From Euryarchaeota archaeon UBA202 (GTDB lineage: Archaea > Thermoplasmatota > E2 > UBA202), in the NCBI GenBank assembly GCA_002502685.1, contig DAQA01000006.1:11243-17782 (forward strand): a stretch of DNA of 6,540 bases, given 5' to 3'. Below are positions 1-5,236 of this stretch, in pieces. The position numbers were made by a program, and so were the translations under genes. Position 1 is the stretch's first letter, and each line of letters begins with the position of its first letter. The notes beneath the pieces are model-generated. The model had not been told where the DNA came from. It saw nothing but the letters and a program-made list of their open reading frames with translations, and did not search any database.

Positions 1-16
1 TACAAATAAGAAACAC

Positions 17-24
17 AAAAAAAA
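17..24 (-). terminator. T-tract terminator after the NYN gene
   Basis: Read on the minus strand, a run of eight T begins one base after the TAA stop and its two following A/T bases, with further T-rich sequence behind it. Archaeal RNA polymerase can terminate on U-tracts of this size without a hairpin, and no hairpin is visible here. The window ends shortly afterwards, so a second tract could exist outside it. Confidence 0.4.
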
Positions 25-25
25 T

Positions 26-556
26 TTAATACTTTTTTTGTCTCTTATTATTTCCTTTTTTCAAGAGATACTTCTTATTTGTGTCAAGATCCATAAAAAA
101 ATCCGCAACCTCTCTTAATTTATGTGACGTACTTTTTCCAAAAGAGACAACTTCAACTCGGCATCCCAGGCTTTTGGCATGTATTAACAAATCCGTGAAA
201 TCACCATCCCCACTTACCAAGACAACCACATCCAATTTTAATGCCAATCTCATCACATCCATGGCAATTCCTATATCCCAATCACCTTTTTTAGCACCCC
301 CATAAAAGACCTGGAGATCCTTTGTTTTTACCTCAAATCCTATTTCCTCTAATGCTTCATAAAATGTTTTCTCATCTTTTGCATCTGCCTTGATAACATA
401 AGCTATCGCTCGGATAAGTTTCCTGCCAACGATAACATCATTTAGGATCGCGTGAAAATTTACCTTACAATTATATAAATTCTTGGCAGAATAATACAAG
501 TTTTGGACATCTACAAACACACCAATTCTTTGATGTTCATTTTTTGTTATACCCAT
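26..556 (-). CDS. NYN domain protein (LabA/DUF88-like, PIN-fold RNase family)
   Basis: The 176-residue protein belongs to the NYN family of PIN-like, metal-dependent ribonucleases; this compact single-domain form is common in archaea. The acidic residues expected at the metal site are visible: D16 in the first strand (VFVDVQN, 13-19), D92/D94 in KGDWDIG (90-96), D100, and D117/D119 in VSGDGDFTDL (114-123). Strand GCRVEVVSFG (131-140) and helix HKLREVADFF (145-154) complete the Rossmann-like core. A lysine-rich tail (161-176) may help bind RNA. The length is normal for the family and all key acids are present, so an active RNase is likely; the RNA substrate cannot be told. The ATG at 556-554 is the only good start: the conserved first strand begins 10 residues later, and there is no Shine-Dalgarno sequence, which suggests a leaderless mRNA. 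The next minus-strand gene upstream is 287 bp away, so this gene is probably transcribed alone. Confidence 0.9.
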   Translation of the reverse strand: MGITKNEHQRIGVFVDVQNLYYSAKNLYNCKVNFHAILNDVIVGRKLIRAIAYVIKADAKDEKTFYEALEEIGFEVKTKDLQVFYGGAKKGDWDIGIAMDVMRLALKLDVVVLVSGDGDFTDLLIHAKSLGCRVEVVSFGKSTSHKLREVADFFMDLDTNKKYLLKKGNNKRQKKY

Positions 557-565
557 ATATTAATC

Positions 566-580
566 AGAATGTAACATTCT
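566..580. promoter_or_regulatory. 15-bp perfect palindrome, candidate operator of the NYN gene
   Basis: AGAATGT, one central A, then ACATTCT: a perfect 7-bp inverted repeat. It ends 10 bp before the ATG of the NYN gene and abuts the T/A-rich box further upstream. In a leaderless promoter this is the -10 to -24 interval between TATA box and start, where a bound dimeric repressor would block initiation. The symmetry is read directly; the operator role is inferred. Confidence 0.45.
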
Positions 581-589
581 TTAAAAAAC
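579..589 (-). promoter_or_regulatory. TATA-like box of the NYN gene
   Basis: On the minus strand this reads GTTTTTTAAAG. Its centre is about 28 bp before the ATG, which fits a leaderless archaeal transcript starting at or next to the start codon. It is a weak match to the archaeal TATA consensus in a very AT-rich stretch, so the call rests mainly on spacing. Confidence 0.35.
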
Positions 590-652
590 ATTCCCAGAAT
601 ACTTCACTATTTACAGCTTCAAGAAAAAAAATATCCAAGTGTGAAAAGAGAT

Positions 653-671
653 AATAATAATCTTTATTATT
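653..671. repeat. AT-only inverted repeat, 8-bp arms
   Basis: AATAATAA (653-660) and TTATTATT (664-671) pair perfectly around a 3-nt loop. Such structures arise easily by chance in sequence this AT-rich, so no role is claimed. It lies in the gap between the NYN gene and the SemiSWEET gene. Confidence 0.3.
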
Positions 672-681
672 TATGAAAAAT

Positions 682-729
682 TAAAATGTTAAAAGCATAA
701 TATTTTTACCAAGAGCCATTAACATTTTA
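682..729. repeat. 11-bp perfect inverted repeat with 26-nt spacer
   Basis: TAAAATGTTAA (682-692) is the exact reverse complement of TTAACATTTTA (719-729). It lies 115-162 bp past the stop of the SemiSWEET gene and 126 bp or more before the NYN start. On the minus strand the second arm is followed by a T-rich stretch, so it could fold at the 3' end of the SemiSWEET transcript. It could also be a protein-binding site or chance in AT-rich DNA. Confidence 0.4.
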
Positions 730-843
730 TTTAAAATATATTTTTTAGTTACCTATTTTTTATTATCGATTTTCTAATATGAGTTTATTTCATCAGTGTT
801 ACAAAAGGATAAGATAGAGATATGGAAATAATTTTAGTGATTA

Positions 844-1092
844 TTAGTAGATTTTTTTCATCGTTAAAAGCAGTAGATTACAGCTGACACCCACTGAATT
901 TGCAATCATGATAGAGATATCATGAAGCATGATGCCATACAAAAGCCATAATGTCATGCCACTAATCAACACCACGGGCATATATAGGGAGATGTCATCT
1001 AATTTTTTTGTTCGAAAGCCTCGCACTAACTGGGGGATAAAACCACTTGAGGTTATCGCCCCCGCTAATAAACCCAACAACATCCAATCCAT
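844..1092 (-). CDS. SemiSWEET-type sugar transporter (PQ-loop/MtN3 family)
   Basis: This 82-residue, three-helix membrane protein is one SemiSWEET protomer; the family forms homodimers that let sugars cross the membrane down their gradient. Helix 1 (about 4-23) ends in the PQ motif at P20-Q21 (GFIPQ, 17-21), followed by the basic loop RGFRTKK (24-30). Helix 2 covers about 37-55 and helix 3 about 58-77. W49 (in TLWLLYG) and N65 (in MIANSVG) are 16 residues apart, like the conserved Trp/Asn pair that lines the sugar pocket in studied bacterial SemiSWEETs, so a working transporter is likely. Length is typical. The start at 1092 is chosen because the first helix begins at once; a second ATG three codons in is possible. 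No Shine-Dalgarno is seen and a TATA box lies about 34 bp upstream, so the leader is very short or absent. Substrate is unknown, and no sugar-metabolism gene adjoins it. Confidence 0.9.
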   Translation of the reverse strand: MDWMLLGLLAGAITSSGFIPQLVRGFRTKKLDDISLYMPVVLISGMTLWLLYGIMLHDISIMIANSVGVSCNLLLLTMKKIY

Positions 1093-1120
1093 AAAAAAGA
1101 ATCTAAATCTCTTCTTTAAT

Positions 1121-1130
1121 TTTTTTATAT
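1121..1130 (-). promoter_or_regulatory. TATA box of the SemiSWEET gene
   Basis: On the minus strand this reads ATATAAAAAA, a good archaeal TATA box, centred about 34 bp before the ATG at 1092. Transcription would start about 8 nt before the start codon, leaving no room for a ribosome site, in line with none being seen. Confidence 0.5.
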
Positions 1131-1140
1131 CCCGTGGGAT
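1129..1140. repeat. Inverted repeat ATCCC-GT-GGGAT overlapping the SemiSWEET TATA box
   Basis: Two perfect 5-bp arms flank a 2-bp centre. The element touches the upstream edge of the TATA box, where the archaeal BRE (transcription factor B site) normally lies, and it is more GC-rich than its surroundings. It could be an operator or activator site. The arms are short. Confidence 0.3.
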
Positions 1141-1327
1141 TCCAAGTATGGAGTAGGAATCAAGTTTTAACCTGTCCTCTATTAATTATACTTCAACAAC
1201 AAAAACATCCATTGCCCAGTGATACTACATGGATTTACTGGAAAAAAATTGCCATATATTTTTCTAACAAATTCACCTATATAATTAGTGTATATTCATT
1301 TCATTTAAATCACTGCTATACTGGGAT

Positions 1328-1344
1328 ATGCCTTGTCTAGGCAT
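1328..1344. repeat. Hairpin ATGCCT-N5-AGGCAT past the sulfite-oxidase-like gene
   Basis: Perfect 6-bp arms surround a 5-nt loop, about 39 nt beyond the stop of the minus-strand gene that ends at 1383. A run of six T (1377-1382 on the minus strand) directly at that stop could serve as terminator, with this hairpin protecting a read-through 3' end. The rest of the gap 1093-1382 holds no convincing gene. Confidence 0.35.
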
Positions 1345-1382
1345 TACTAACCTCTGATACTAATATTGCTTACCAGAAAAAA

Positions 1383-1955
1383 TTATAAAAGATTGTTAAC
1401 TTCCTTGAAAAACGTGATTTTCCTAACCTGTTTTATCCAATAAGATGCCGGTGTTACACAATTACAATCCCCTACATAGGCCAATCGAAGAGGGCCATCT
1501 TCTCTTTCCAATAAAACACCGTCTTGACTATACACAAGGAGCAACCCCACCAGGGCATCTGAACTATTTCCAGATTCGTCAAACACGGTAATGCTTCCCT
1601 GCAGTTCAGCACTAGTGAATGTCATATTGTAGCCATCCGCTGCAATAACCCATGCCCCCAATGTGCCTCCATTAATTTTTAGGTCATGGAATAATTCATT
1701 AAATCTGATACCTGTAAAATTGTAGGGGCCTTTAATACCCATCTGAGTCATCATGCTCCCAGTCCCTGAATATTCATCGATGTCTTGTAACTCAGGTAGG
1801 GTATATTCCCATTTTTTCGCATTATAAAAAACAATAAGAATGTCTTCCTCTTCTACTTCATCACTAGGAAGACGAATATATATCTGAAAAGCAATATTTA
1901 GGATAATAATACCCACAAGAGCACCTATCACTATTTTGTCAAAAGTTGTCAACAT
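1383..1955 (-). CDS. Membrane-anchored protein with reduced sulfite-oxidase-type (molybdopterin oxidoreductase) fold
   Basis: The 190-residue protein has an N-terminal membrane anchor (8-27), then an acidic linker and a domain of about 145 residues probably facing outside. The domain shows the order of motifs of the sulfite oxidase/YedY molybdopterin fold: YTLPELQDI (51-59), FTGIRFNELF (80-89, matching the usual W-x-GV-x-L-x-x-LL), VIAADGYNMTF (103-113), LLVYSQDGVLLE (139-150) before GPLRLAY (154-160), and a final WIKQVRKITF (173-182). The cysteine that binds molybdenum, normally between the first two motifs, is absent: 60-80 contains no Cys. The only cysteines are C164 and C166 (GDCNC), near the end. 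Classical Moco enzyme activity is therefore doubtful; it may bind another ligand or be structural. Short versions of this fold occur in archaea, without known function as far as I know. Start supported by GTGAGG at 1968-1963, 7 nt before the ATG. No partner oxidoreductase gene adjoins. Confidence 0.65.
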   Translation of the reverse strand: MLTTFDKIVIGALVGIIILNIAFQIYIRLPSDEVEEEDILIVFYNAKKWEYTLPELQDIDEYSGTGSMMTQMGIKGPYNFTGIRFNELFHDLKINGGTLGAWVIAADGYNMTFTSAELQGSITVFDESGNSSDALVGLLLVYSQDGVLLEREDGPLRLAYVGDCNCVTPASYWIKQVRKITFFKEVNNLL

Positions 1956-1962
1956 TATCTTG

Positions 1963-1968
1963 CCTCAC
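1963..1968 (-). promoter_or_regulatory. Ribosome binding site of the 1383-1955 gene
   Basis: GTGAGG on the minus strand, 7 nt before the ATG at 1955-1953, complementary to the conserved 16S rRNA 3' end. It fixes the start codon of that gene. Confidence 0.6.
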
Positions 1969-1994
1969 TTAAAAACGTAATATTGACCATCCTG

Positions 1995-2002
1995 TATATA
2001 TA
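1995..2002 (-). promoter_or_regulatory. TATA box of the 1383-1955 gene
   Basis: TATATATA, centred about 44 bp before the ATG. Counting about 26 bp downstream puts the transcript start near 1972, giving a leader of roughly 17 nt that just includes the GTGAGG ribosome site. The spacing of all three elements agrees, making this the best promoter in the window. Confidence 0.55.
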
Positions 2003-2057
2003 GACCTTCTTTTTTCTTCATAATATTAATCCGATACTCAATAAAGTAGGGATAGAA

Positions 2058-2192
2058 ATGGGGGATAAAAGAGTACTTAATGTTTTTTTATTGATAAACA
2101 CGGCCAGTACTTTTGTGGTATTAGCAGGCTCATCAAACGTTGAGAAATTGAATGAGTATGATATAATCCTAGATCAGCACTGGACAAGATAA
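2058..2192 (+). CDS. Possible small protein of 44 residues, unrecognised
   Basis: A frame with ATG at 2058 and TAA at 2190-2192 encodes 44 residues beginning MGDKRVLNVFLLINTASTF. It has one moderately hydrophobic stretch (about 7-25) and a charged end (EKLNEYDIILDQHWTR). I do not recognise it. GGGAT at 2049-2053 is a poor ribosome site, while TAATATTAA (2021-2029) could be a TATA box. It might be a real small gene, the remnant of a lost gene, or chance; its only support is that it sits in an otherwise empty gap and has a mixed composition with 44 codons free of stops in AT-rich DNA. Confidence 0.2.
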   Translation: MGDKRVLNVFLLINTASTFVVLAGSSNVEKLNEYDIILDQHWTR

Positions 2193-2214
2193 AAAAAAAT
2201 AAAAAAAACATCTC

Positions 2215-2259
2215 TTCAATTTATGTTTAATTTATCCTTGTTGCAAGGAAATAATTGAA
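2215..2259. repeat. Two-tier inverted repeat upstream of the protease gene
   Basis: Outer arms TTCAATT (2215-2221) and AATTGAA (2253-2259) enclose inner arms TCCTTG (2235-2240) and CAAGGA (2244-2249), the latter around a 3-nt loop. Both pairs are perfect. It lies about 120-160 nt before the protease ATG and 22 nt after the doubtful small frame. It may be a 3' hairpin of that frame or a leader structure of the protease mRNA, or two nested sites. Confidence 0.4.
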
Positions 2260-2284
2260 ATCTCATGATTAATGGCTCAAAAAC

Positions 2285-2296
2285 GAGGGTACCCTC
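2285..2296. promoter_or_regulatory. Perfect 12-bp palindrome GAGGGTACCCTC, candidate operator
   Basis: A fully self-complementary 12-mer with eight G/C, in surroundings that are mostly A/T. It ends 81 bp before the protease ATG. With no loop it suits a dimeric DNA-binding protein better than an RNA hairpin. The regulatory role is inferred. Confidence 0.4.
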
Positions 2297-2366
2297 CTTA
2301 GAAAAAGAAAAAAAGGCAGGTACAAAAAACTAATAGGACGTTATAGATACAAAATAAAACAGACAT

Positions 2367-2371
2367 GGAGG
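2367..2371 (+). promoter_or_regulatory. Ribosome binding site of the protease gene
   Basis: GGAGG, 6 nt before the ATG at 2378, an excellent match to the archaeal anti-Shine-Dalgarno. It decides the start, which is also where the signal peptide begins. Confidence 0.8.
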
Positions 2372-2377
2372 CTAATT

Positions 2378-5014
2378 ATGAAAATAGGACCTATATCCAT
2401 TATTGCAGTAAGCATCATACTCTTTATGACGCCACTGTTACCCTTAGGGGTTTATCCAGAGAGGATAGAAAGTGAACATCTGATACATTCCCCTACATCA
2501 GGATGGGTACAAAAGGATTCAGCATCCCTTGAAAATAGTGAGGAAAATATAGGACCATCCGTGGCTAAATTAGAGTGGAGATCCCCCCATGGCGAGCTCC
2601 CTGGGACCTATCAAGAATATCTAAAAAAACATCCTCTCACTCCCGCAGAGTTTACTTCACCCCTTTATGCCACACCCCGGGATAATGTTTCATTGTGCAA
2701 TCTTTCAATTTTAGTCGAGAAGGATCTATATCCTAAAATTATCACGCATCTCCAGCCATATATTGATGATTTGACAATGGAAGGATTTTCTGTCTATACC
2801 CAAAGAATCAGTGGAGGATTACCTCAAGAGATTAAAACATGGATTACCACCCGATATAATATGGGAAATACAGGATTTGTTTTCATAGGGGACATTACTG
2901 CCGCATGGGCAGAGGTCTCAGGTTCTGTGTTCCCCTGTGATCTTTTCTATATGGATGTTGATGGAACATGGGAGGATCAAGATGATGATGGGGATTTTGA
3001 GACACATCTACCCGGTTCTGGCGATATGGAGCCCGAGGTGTACGTGGCCCGTATCTTTGCACGTTCTCTCTCCCCTACTAATGAGGAACAACTCGTAAAT
3101 GAATATCTTGACAAAGTCCATGCCTACCGCACTGGCATGCTACAACAGCCCTGGCAGGGCCTAGAATATGTTGATGAGGATTGGTATGATATGGCCGTGG
3201 ATCTAGGCTATATCTATGGGAAAAATATCACCCGCCATGACTATGGATATTATACAACCGCTAGCGATTATATGGAAAAAATAAGGAAGGGGCAACACTT
3301 TGTCCAAGTCTGTGCCCATAGTTATTCTGGCGGGCATTATTTTGGTACCCGACCCACCGAATCCGCGGTTTATGCCCATAGTTATATCTATAGTCCGCTG
3401 CAACAAAACCTGCACCTTCTCATGGGAAGCGACGATGGGATGAAAACCTGGTTAAATGGAAAGATAGTAAACAGTAAGGATAGATATGGCGCATGGCGTA
3501 AAGACATGTATAATGTTGAAGTAACACTGGAAAAGGGATGGAATCGACTACTCTGTAAAATCAGCCAAGGAGGGAGCGAGTTTAAATTCTCGGCACGTTT
3601 CACAAACCAGGATTTCGAATCCGTCGATGGCCTCCTCTACCAGATTAACAATCCCTTGAAACACACTAGGGAAGCTGAGTATGTTCGGAGTTGGTTACTC
3701 AATGGCTTTCATCAAGATACATCCGATCGATTTTGGGAATATTTGTCCACAAATTACCTCAGCTTAGCAGAAGATATGATTAATCCCCGTGAGGGGGAGG
3801 AAAACGGGGGTAACATTTGGGAGAGGTATGATACAGGGAATTCCTATGTGGATATCAATGAGTACAGCAATGAAGCCGATTTTGGGGTGTGCTATGCGTT
3901 CTCTAGAATCTATGCCGACAGTGAGAAAGATTGTCAACTTTGGTTTGGATATGATGACGGTATCCGTGTATGGTTAAATGGTGAGGTTGTTCTCTTTGAT
4001 AATCGTTATGGTGGTTTCACGAGCGATAGGGTAAAGGTTAATGTCACCTTGAAATCAGGAGAGAATCGTCTCCTTGCGAAAGTATCTGAATGGATGGGTG
4101 AAAATGGTTTCACCGCGAAATTTTGTAGCTTTGAGGGGGAACCTATTGACGGCCTTACCTATGATCCAGAAATGGCACCTGTTTCATGGATTGGGAAATG
4201 GCTGGTTAATGGACCTTATCTTAATCCTGATATGGAAACACGGTTAACTAGGGATTACCTCGGAGGGGAAGAAAGGGTTGAACCTAGCGTGGGTGACCAG
4301 GCATCAGAGGGTATATGGGAGACATATATTGGGGATGGATGCCCAGTAGATCTTGGTCAGTTCTATGACTCTGGTGACTGGGTATTATCCAAGGATATCC
4401 AAGAATGTGACCCCCCGGTATTTTTCTATAATCTGTTTGCATGTGGACCTGGGCGGTTCACGGATGATGGCTATTTAGCGGGGGCCTATATTTTTAATAC
4501 TACCCATGGATTAATTACTGTTGCATCATCAAAGAGCGGAAGCATGCTTAATTTTGCTGATTTTACCCAACCTCTTTCTGAGGGAAAATGTATAGGGGAG
4601 GCTTTTTGTGAGTGGTTTGATGCCCAGGCACCCTTTCAGCAATGGGAACGTGAATGGTATTATGGTATGATTGTATGTGGTGATCCGACACTGGTGATAT
4701 CACCTCCTGCAAGAATTGCCATCACAAAACCCCAGGAGGCTATTTATTTTAAAAATCAAATGATTCTTCCCTTTTTTACACCCATTATACTGGGGGATAT
4801 TGATATTGAAGTAACGTCTTATAACCTTGTTGGGATAATGAGCGTTGACATATATCTTGATGGTATCTTGAAGGCAAAACTGTCCACTCCTCCCTATACC
4901 TGGAAATGGGATGAAAAAAATCTATTACAGGTCAGATATACACTTAGTGCCCGTGCCTACACAATGAGTGGAAACACCATAGATGATACCTTACAGTTAT
5001 GGAGATTCTTCTAA
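2378..5014 (+). CDS. Secreted gingipain-like (C25 family) cysteine protease with inserted beta-sandwich modules and C-terminal Ig-like domain
   Basis: The 878-residue product starts with a signal peptide or anchor (hydrophobic 5-25). Residues about 105-320 resemble the first part of the gingipain caspase-like domain: strand LSILVEK (109-115), FVFIGDI (167-173), CDLFYMDVDGTW (187-198), a DxDGxFxxH acidic loop (202-210) that may bind Ca2+, and PEVYVARIFARS (219-230). The probable catalytic His is H314 (QVCAHSYSGGH, 310-320). The probable catalytic Cys is C689 (FYNLFACGPGRF, 683-694), followed by GLITVASSKSGSM (711-723) and the GDPTL ending (768-772) usual for C25. Between His and Cys lie about 340 residues of repeated modules with DDG-x-x-x-WLNG cores at 352-361 and 526-535. 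Residues about 776-878 form an Ig-like domain of the sort found in secreted archaeal proteins. It probably degrades proteins outside the cell; specificity is unknown. GGAGG supports the start. It stands alone, divergent from its left neighbour and convergent with citF. The AHS in place of the more usual GHG leaves some doubt about activity. Confidence 0.8.
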   Translation: MKIGPISIIAVSIILFMTPLLPLGVYPERIESEHLIHSPTSGWVQKDSASLENSEENIGPSVAKLEWRSPHGELPGTYQEYLKKHPLTPAEFTSPLYATPRDNVSLCNLSILVEKDLYPKIITHLQPYIDDLTMEGFSVYTQRISGGLPQEIKTWITTRYNMGNTGFVFIGDITAAWAEVSGSVFPCDLFYMDVDGTWEDQDDDGDFETHLPGSGDMEPEVYVARIFARSLSPTNEEQLVNEYLDKVHAYRTGMLQQPWQGLEYVDEDWYDMAVDLGYIYGKNITRHDYGYYTTASDYMEKIRKGQHFVQVCAHSYSGGHYFGTRPTESAVYAHSYIYSPLQQNLHLLMGSDDGMKTWLNGKIVNSKDRYGAWRKDMYNVEVTLEKGWNRLLCKISQGGSEFKFSARFTNQDFESVDGLLYQINNPLKHTREAEYVRSWLLNGFHQDTSDRFWEYLSTNYLSLAEDMINPREGEENGGNIWERYDTGNSYVDINEYSNEADFGVCYAFSRIYADSEKDCQLWFGYDDGIRVWLNGEVVLFDNRYGGFTSDRVKVNVTLKSGENRLLAKVSEWMGENGFTAKFCSFEGEPIDGLTYDPEMAPVSWIGKWLVNGPYLNPDMETRLTRDYLGGEERVEPSVGDQASEGIWETYIGDGCPVDLGQFYDSGDWVLSKDIQECDPPVFFYNLFACGPGRFTDDGYLAGAYIFNTTHGLITVASSKSGSMLNFADFTQPLSEGKCIGEAFCEWFDAQAPFQQWEREWYYGMIVCGDPTLVISPPARIAITKPQEAIYFKNQMILPFFTPIILGDIDIEVTSYNLVGIMSVDIYLDGILKAKLSTPPYTWKWDEKNLLQVRYTLSARAYTMSGNTIDDTLQLWRFF
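3313..3385 (+). repeat. 13-bp direct repeat spanning the putative catalytic His codon
   Basis: TGCCCATAGTTAT occurs at 3313-3325 and again at 3373-3385, exactly 60 bp apart and in the same frame, encoding AHSY at residues 313-316 and 333-336. The first copy holds the probable catalytic His; the second opens the first beta-sandwich half-module. Confidence 0.6.
3338..4372 (+). repeat. Array of DDG-WLNG beta-sandwich modules inside the protease
   Basis: Three copies can be aligned by eye. Copy A (residues 321-425) has only the second half: AVYAHSYIYS, SDDGMKTWLNG (351-361), GWNRLLCKIS (387-396). Copy B (435-597) is complete: SWLLNGF (438-444), NIWERY (479-484), YVDINEY (490-496), GYDDGIRVWLNG (524-535), GENRLLAKVS (561-570), DGLTYDPE (591-598). 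Copy C (601-665) has only the first half: KWLVNGPY (607-614), GIWETY (645-650), PVDLGQFY (656-663), then runs into the Cys strand of the protease. DDG-WLNG cores of this kind occur in PA14-like or carbohydrate-binding sandwiches of secreted proteins, so substrate or polymer binding is a fair guess. Confidence 0.7.
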
Positions 5015-5048
5015 GTATAAATCAGGGCCTCATTACTATATTCAAGTG

Positions 5049-5060
5049 TTTTTTTTTTTT
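5049..5060 (+). terminator. Poly-T terminator of the protease gene
   Basis: Twelve T in a row start 35 nt after the TAA stop and are followed by more T-rich sequence, including a second run of seven (5149-5155). No strong hairpin precedes it. This fits factor-independent termination on U-tracts in archaea. Confidence 0.6.
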
Positions 5061-5199
5061 ACCTTTATGGTGTTTGTATTTTTTGTTTATTTTATCTTAA
5101 ATGTTGTTCAAATCACTAAGGTATGGTAGTCTAATTCACACTGCCTTATTTTTTTCCATTTTGCATATGGTTCTTTATTTTGCAAAAATCTGCATTAGG

Positions 5200-5226
5200 G
5201 ATATCTTTCAATATTTTGGAGATATC
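5200..5226 (-). terminator. Hairpin at the 3' end of citF
   Basis: GATATCT (5200-5206) and AGATATC (5220-5226) pair perfectly around a 13-nt loop, 10 nt past the citF stop. On the minus strand TTTTT follows about 10 nt later (5186-5190). The gap and the short T-run make it a weak terminator; it may only protect the mRNA end. It supports citF being the last gene of its transcript. Confidence 0.35.
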
Positions 5227-5236
5227 GGGAAAATAA

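Larger units (their letters stand above)
1956..2377. other. 422-bp divergent intergenic region
   Basis: This gap separates the minus-strand sulfite-oxidase-like gene from the plus-strand protease gene. It holds the TATA box and ribosome site of the former, a doubtful 44-codon frame on the plus strand, two A-runs near 2191-2208, a two-tier inverted repeat (2215-2259), a 12-bp GC-rich palindrome (2285-2296) and the GGAGG site of the protease. No tRNA, known riboswitch or transposon end could be recognised. A clear TATA box for the protease was not found; the TTATAGATAC at 2341-2350 lies too close to the ribosome site. Confidence 0.6.

Noticed and set aside
81..305. Plus-strand open frame opposite the NYN gene
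   Set aside because: Antisense to a conserved domain, with no motif and no ribosome site.
1134..1340. Plus-strand open frame of 68 codons in the gap between the SemiSWEET and sulfite-oxidase-like genes
   Set aside because: No ribosome site, odd composition with many Gln, His, Trp and Cys, no recognisable motif, and its start lies in the promoter region of the SemiSWEET gene.
1956..2377. Riboswitch, tRNA or CRISPR leader in the large intergenic region
   Set aside because: No cloverleaf, no regularly spaced repeats and no known conserved riboswitch core could be found by eye.
3203..3603. Minus-strand frames and a plus-strand out-of-frame ORF (3789-3977) inside the protease gene
   Set aside because: The protease frame here carries clear repeated domain motifs; the others have no independent support.
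3338..4372. A frameshift or gene fusion error as the cause of the large insertion in the protease
   Set aside because: The frame is continuous, codon use is even, the module repeats align well, and both protease halves are in the same frame.
5110..5155. AAGG...CCTT hairpin followed by seven T as a second terminator after the protease gene
   Set aside because: Only four to six pairs with a mismatch and a long loop; the 12-T tract upstream suffices.
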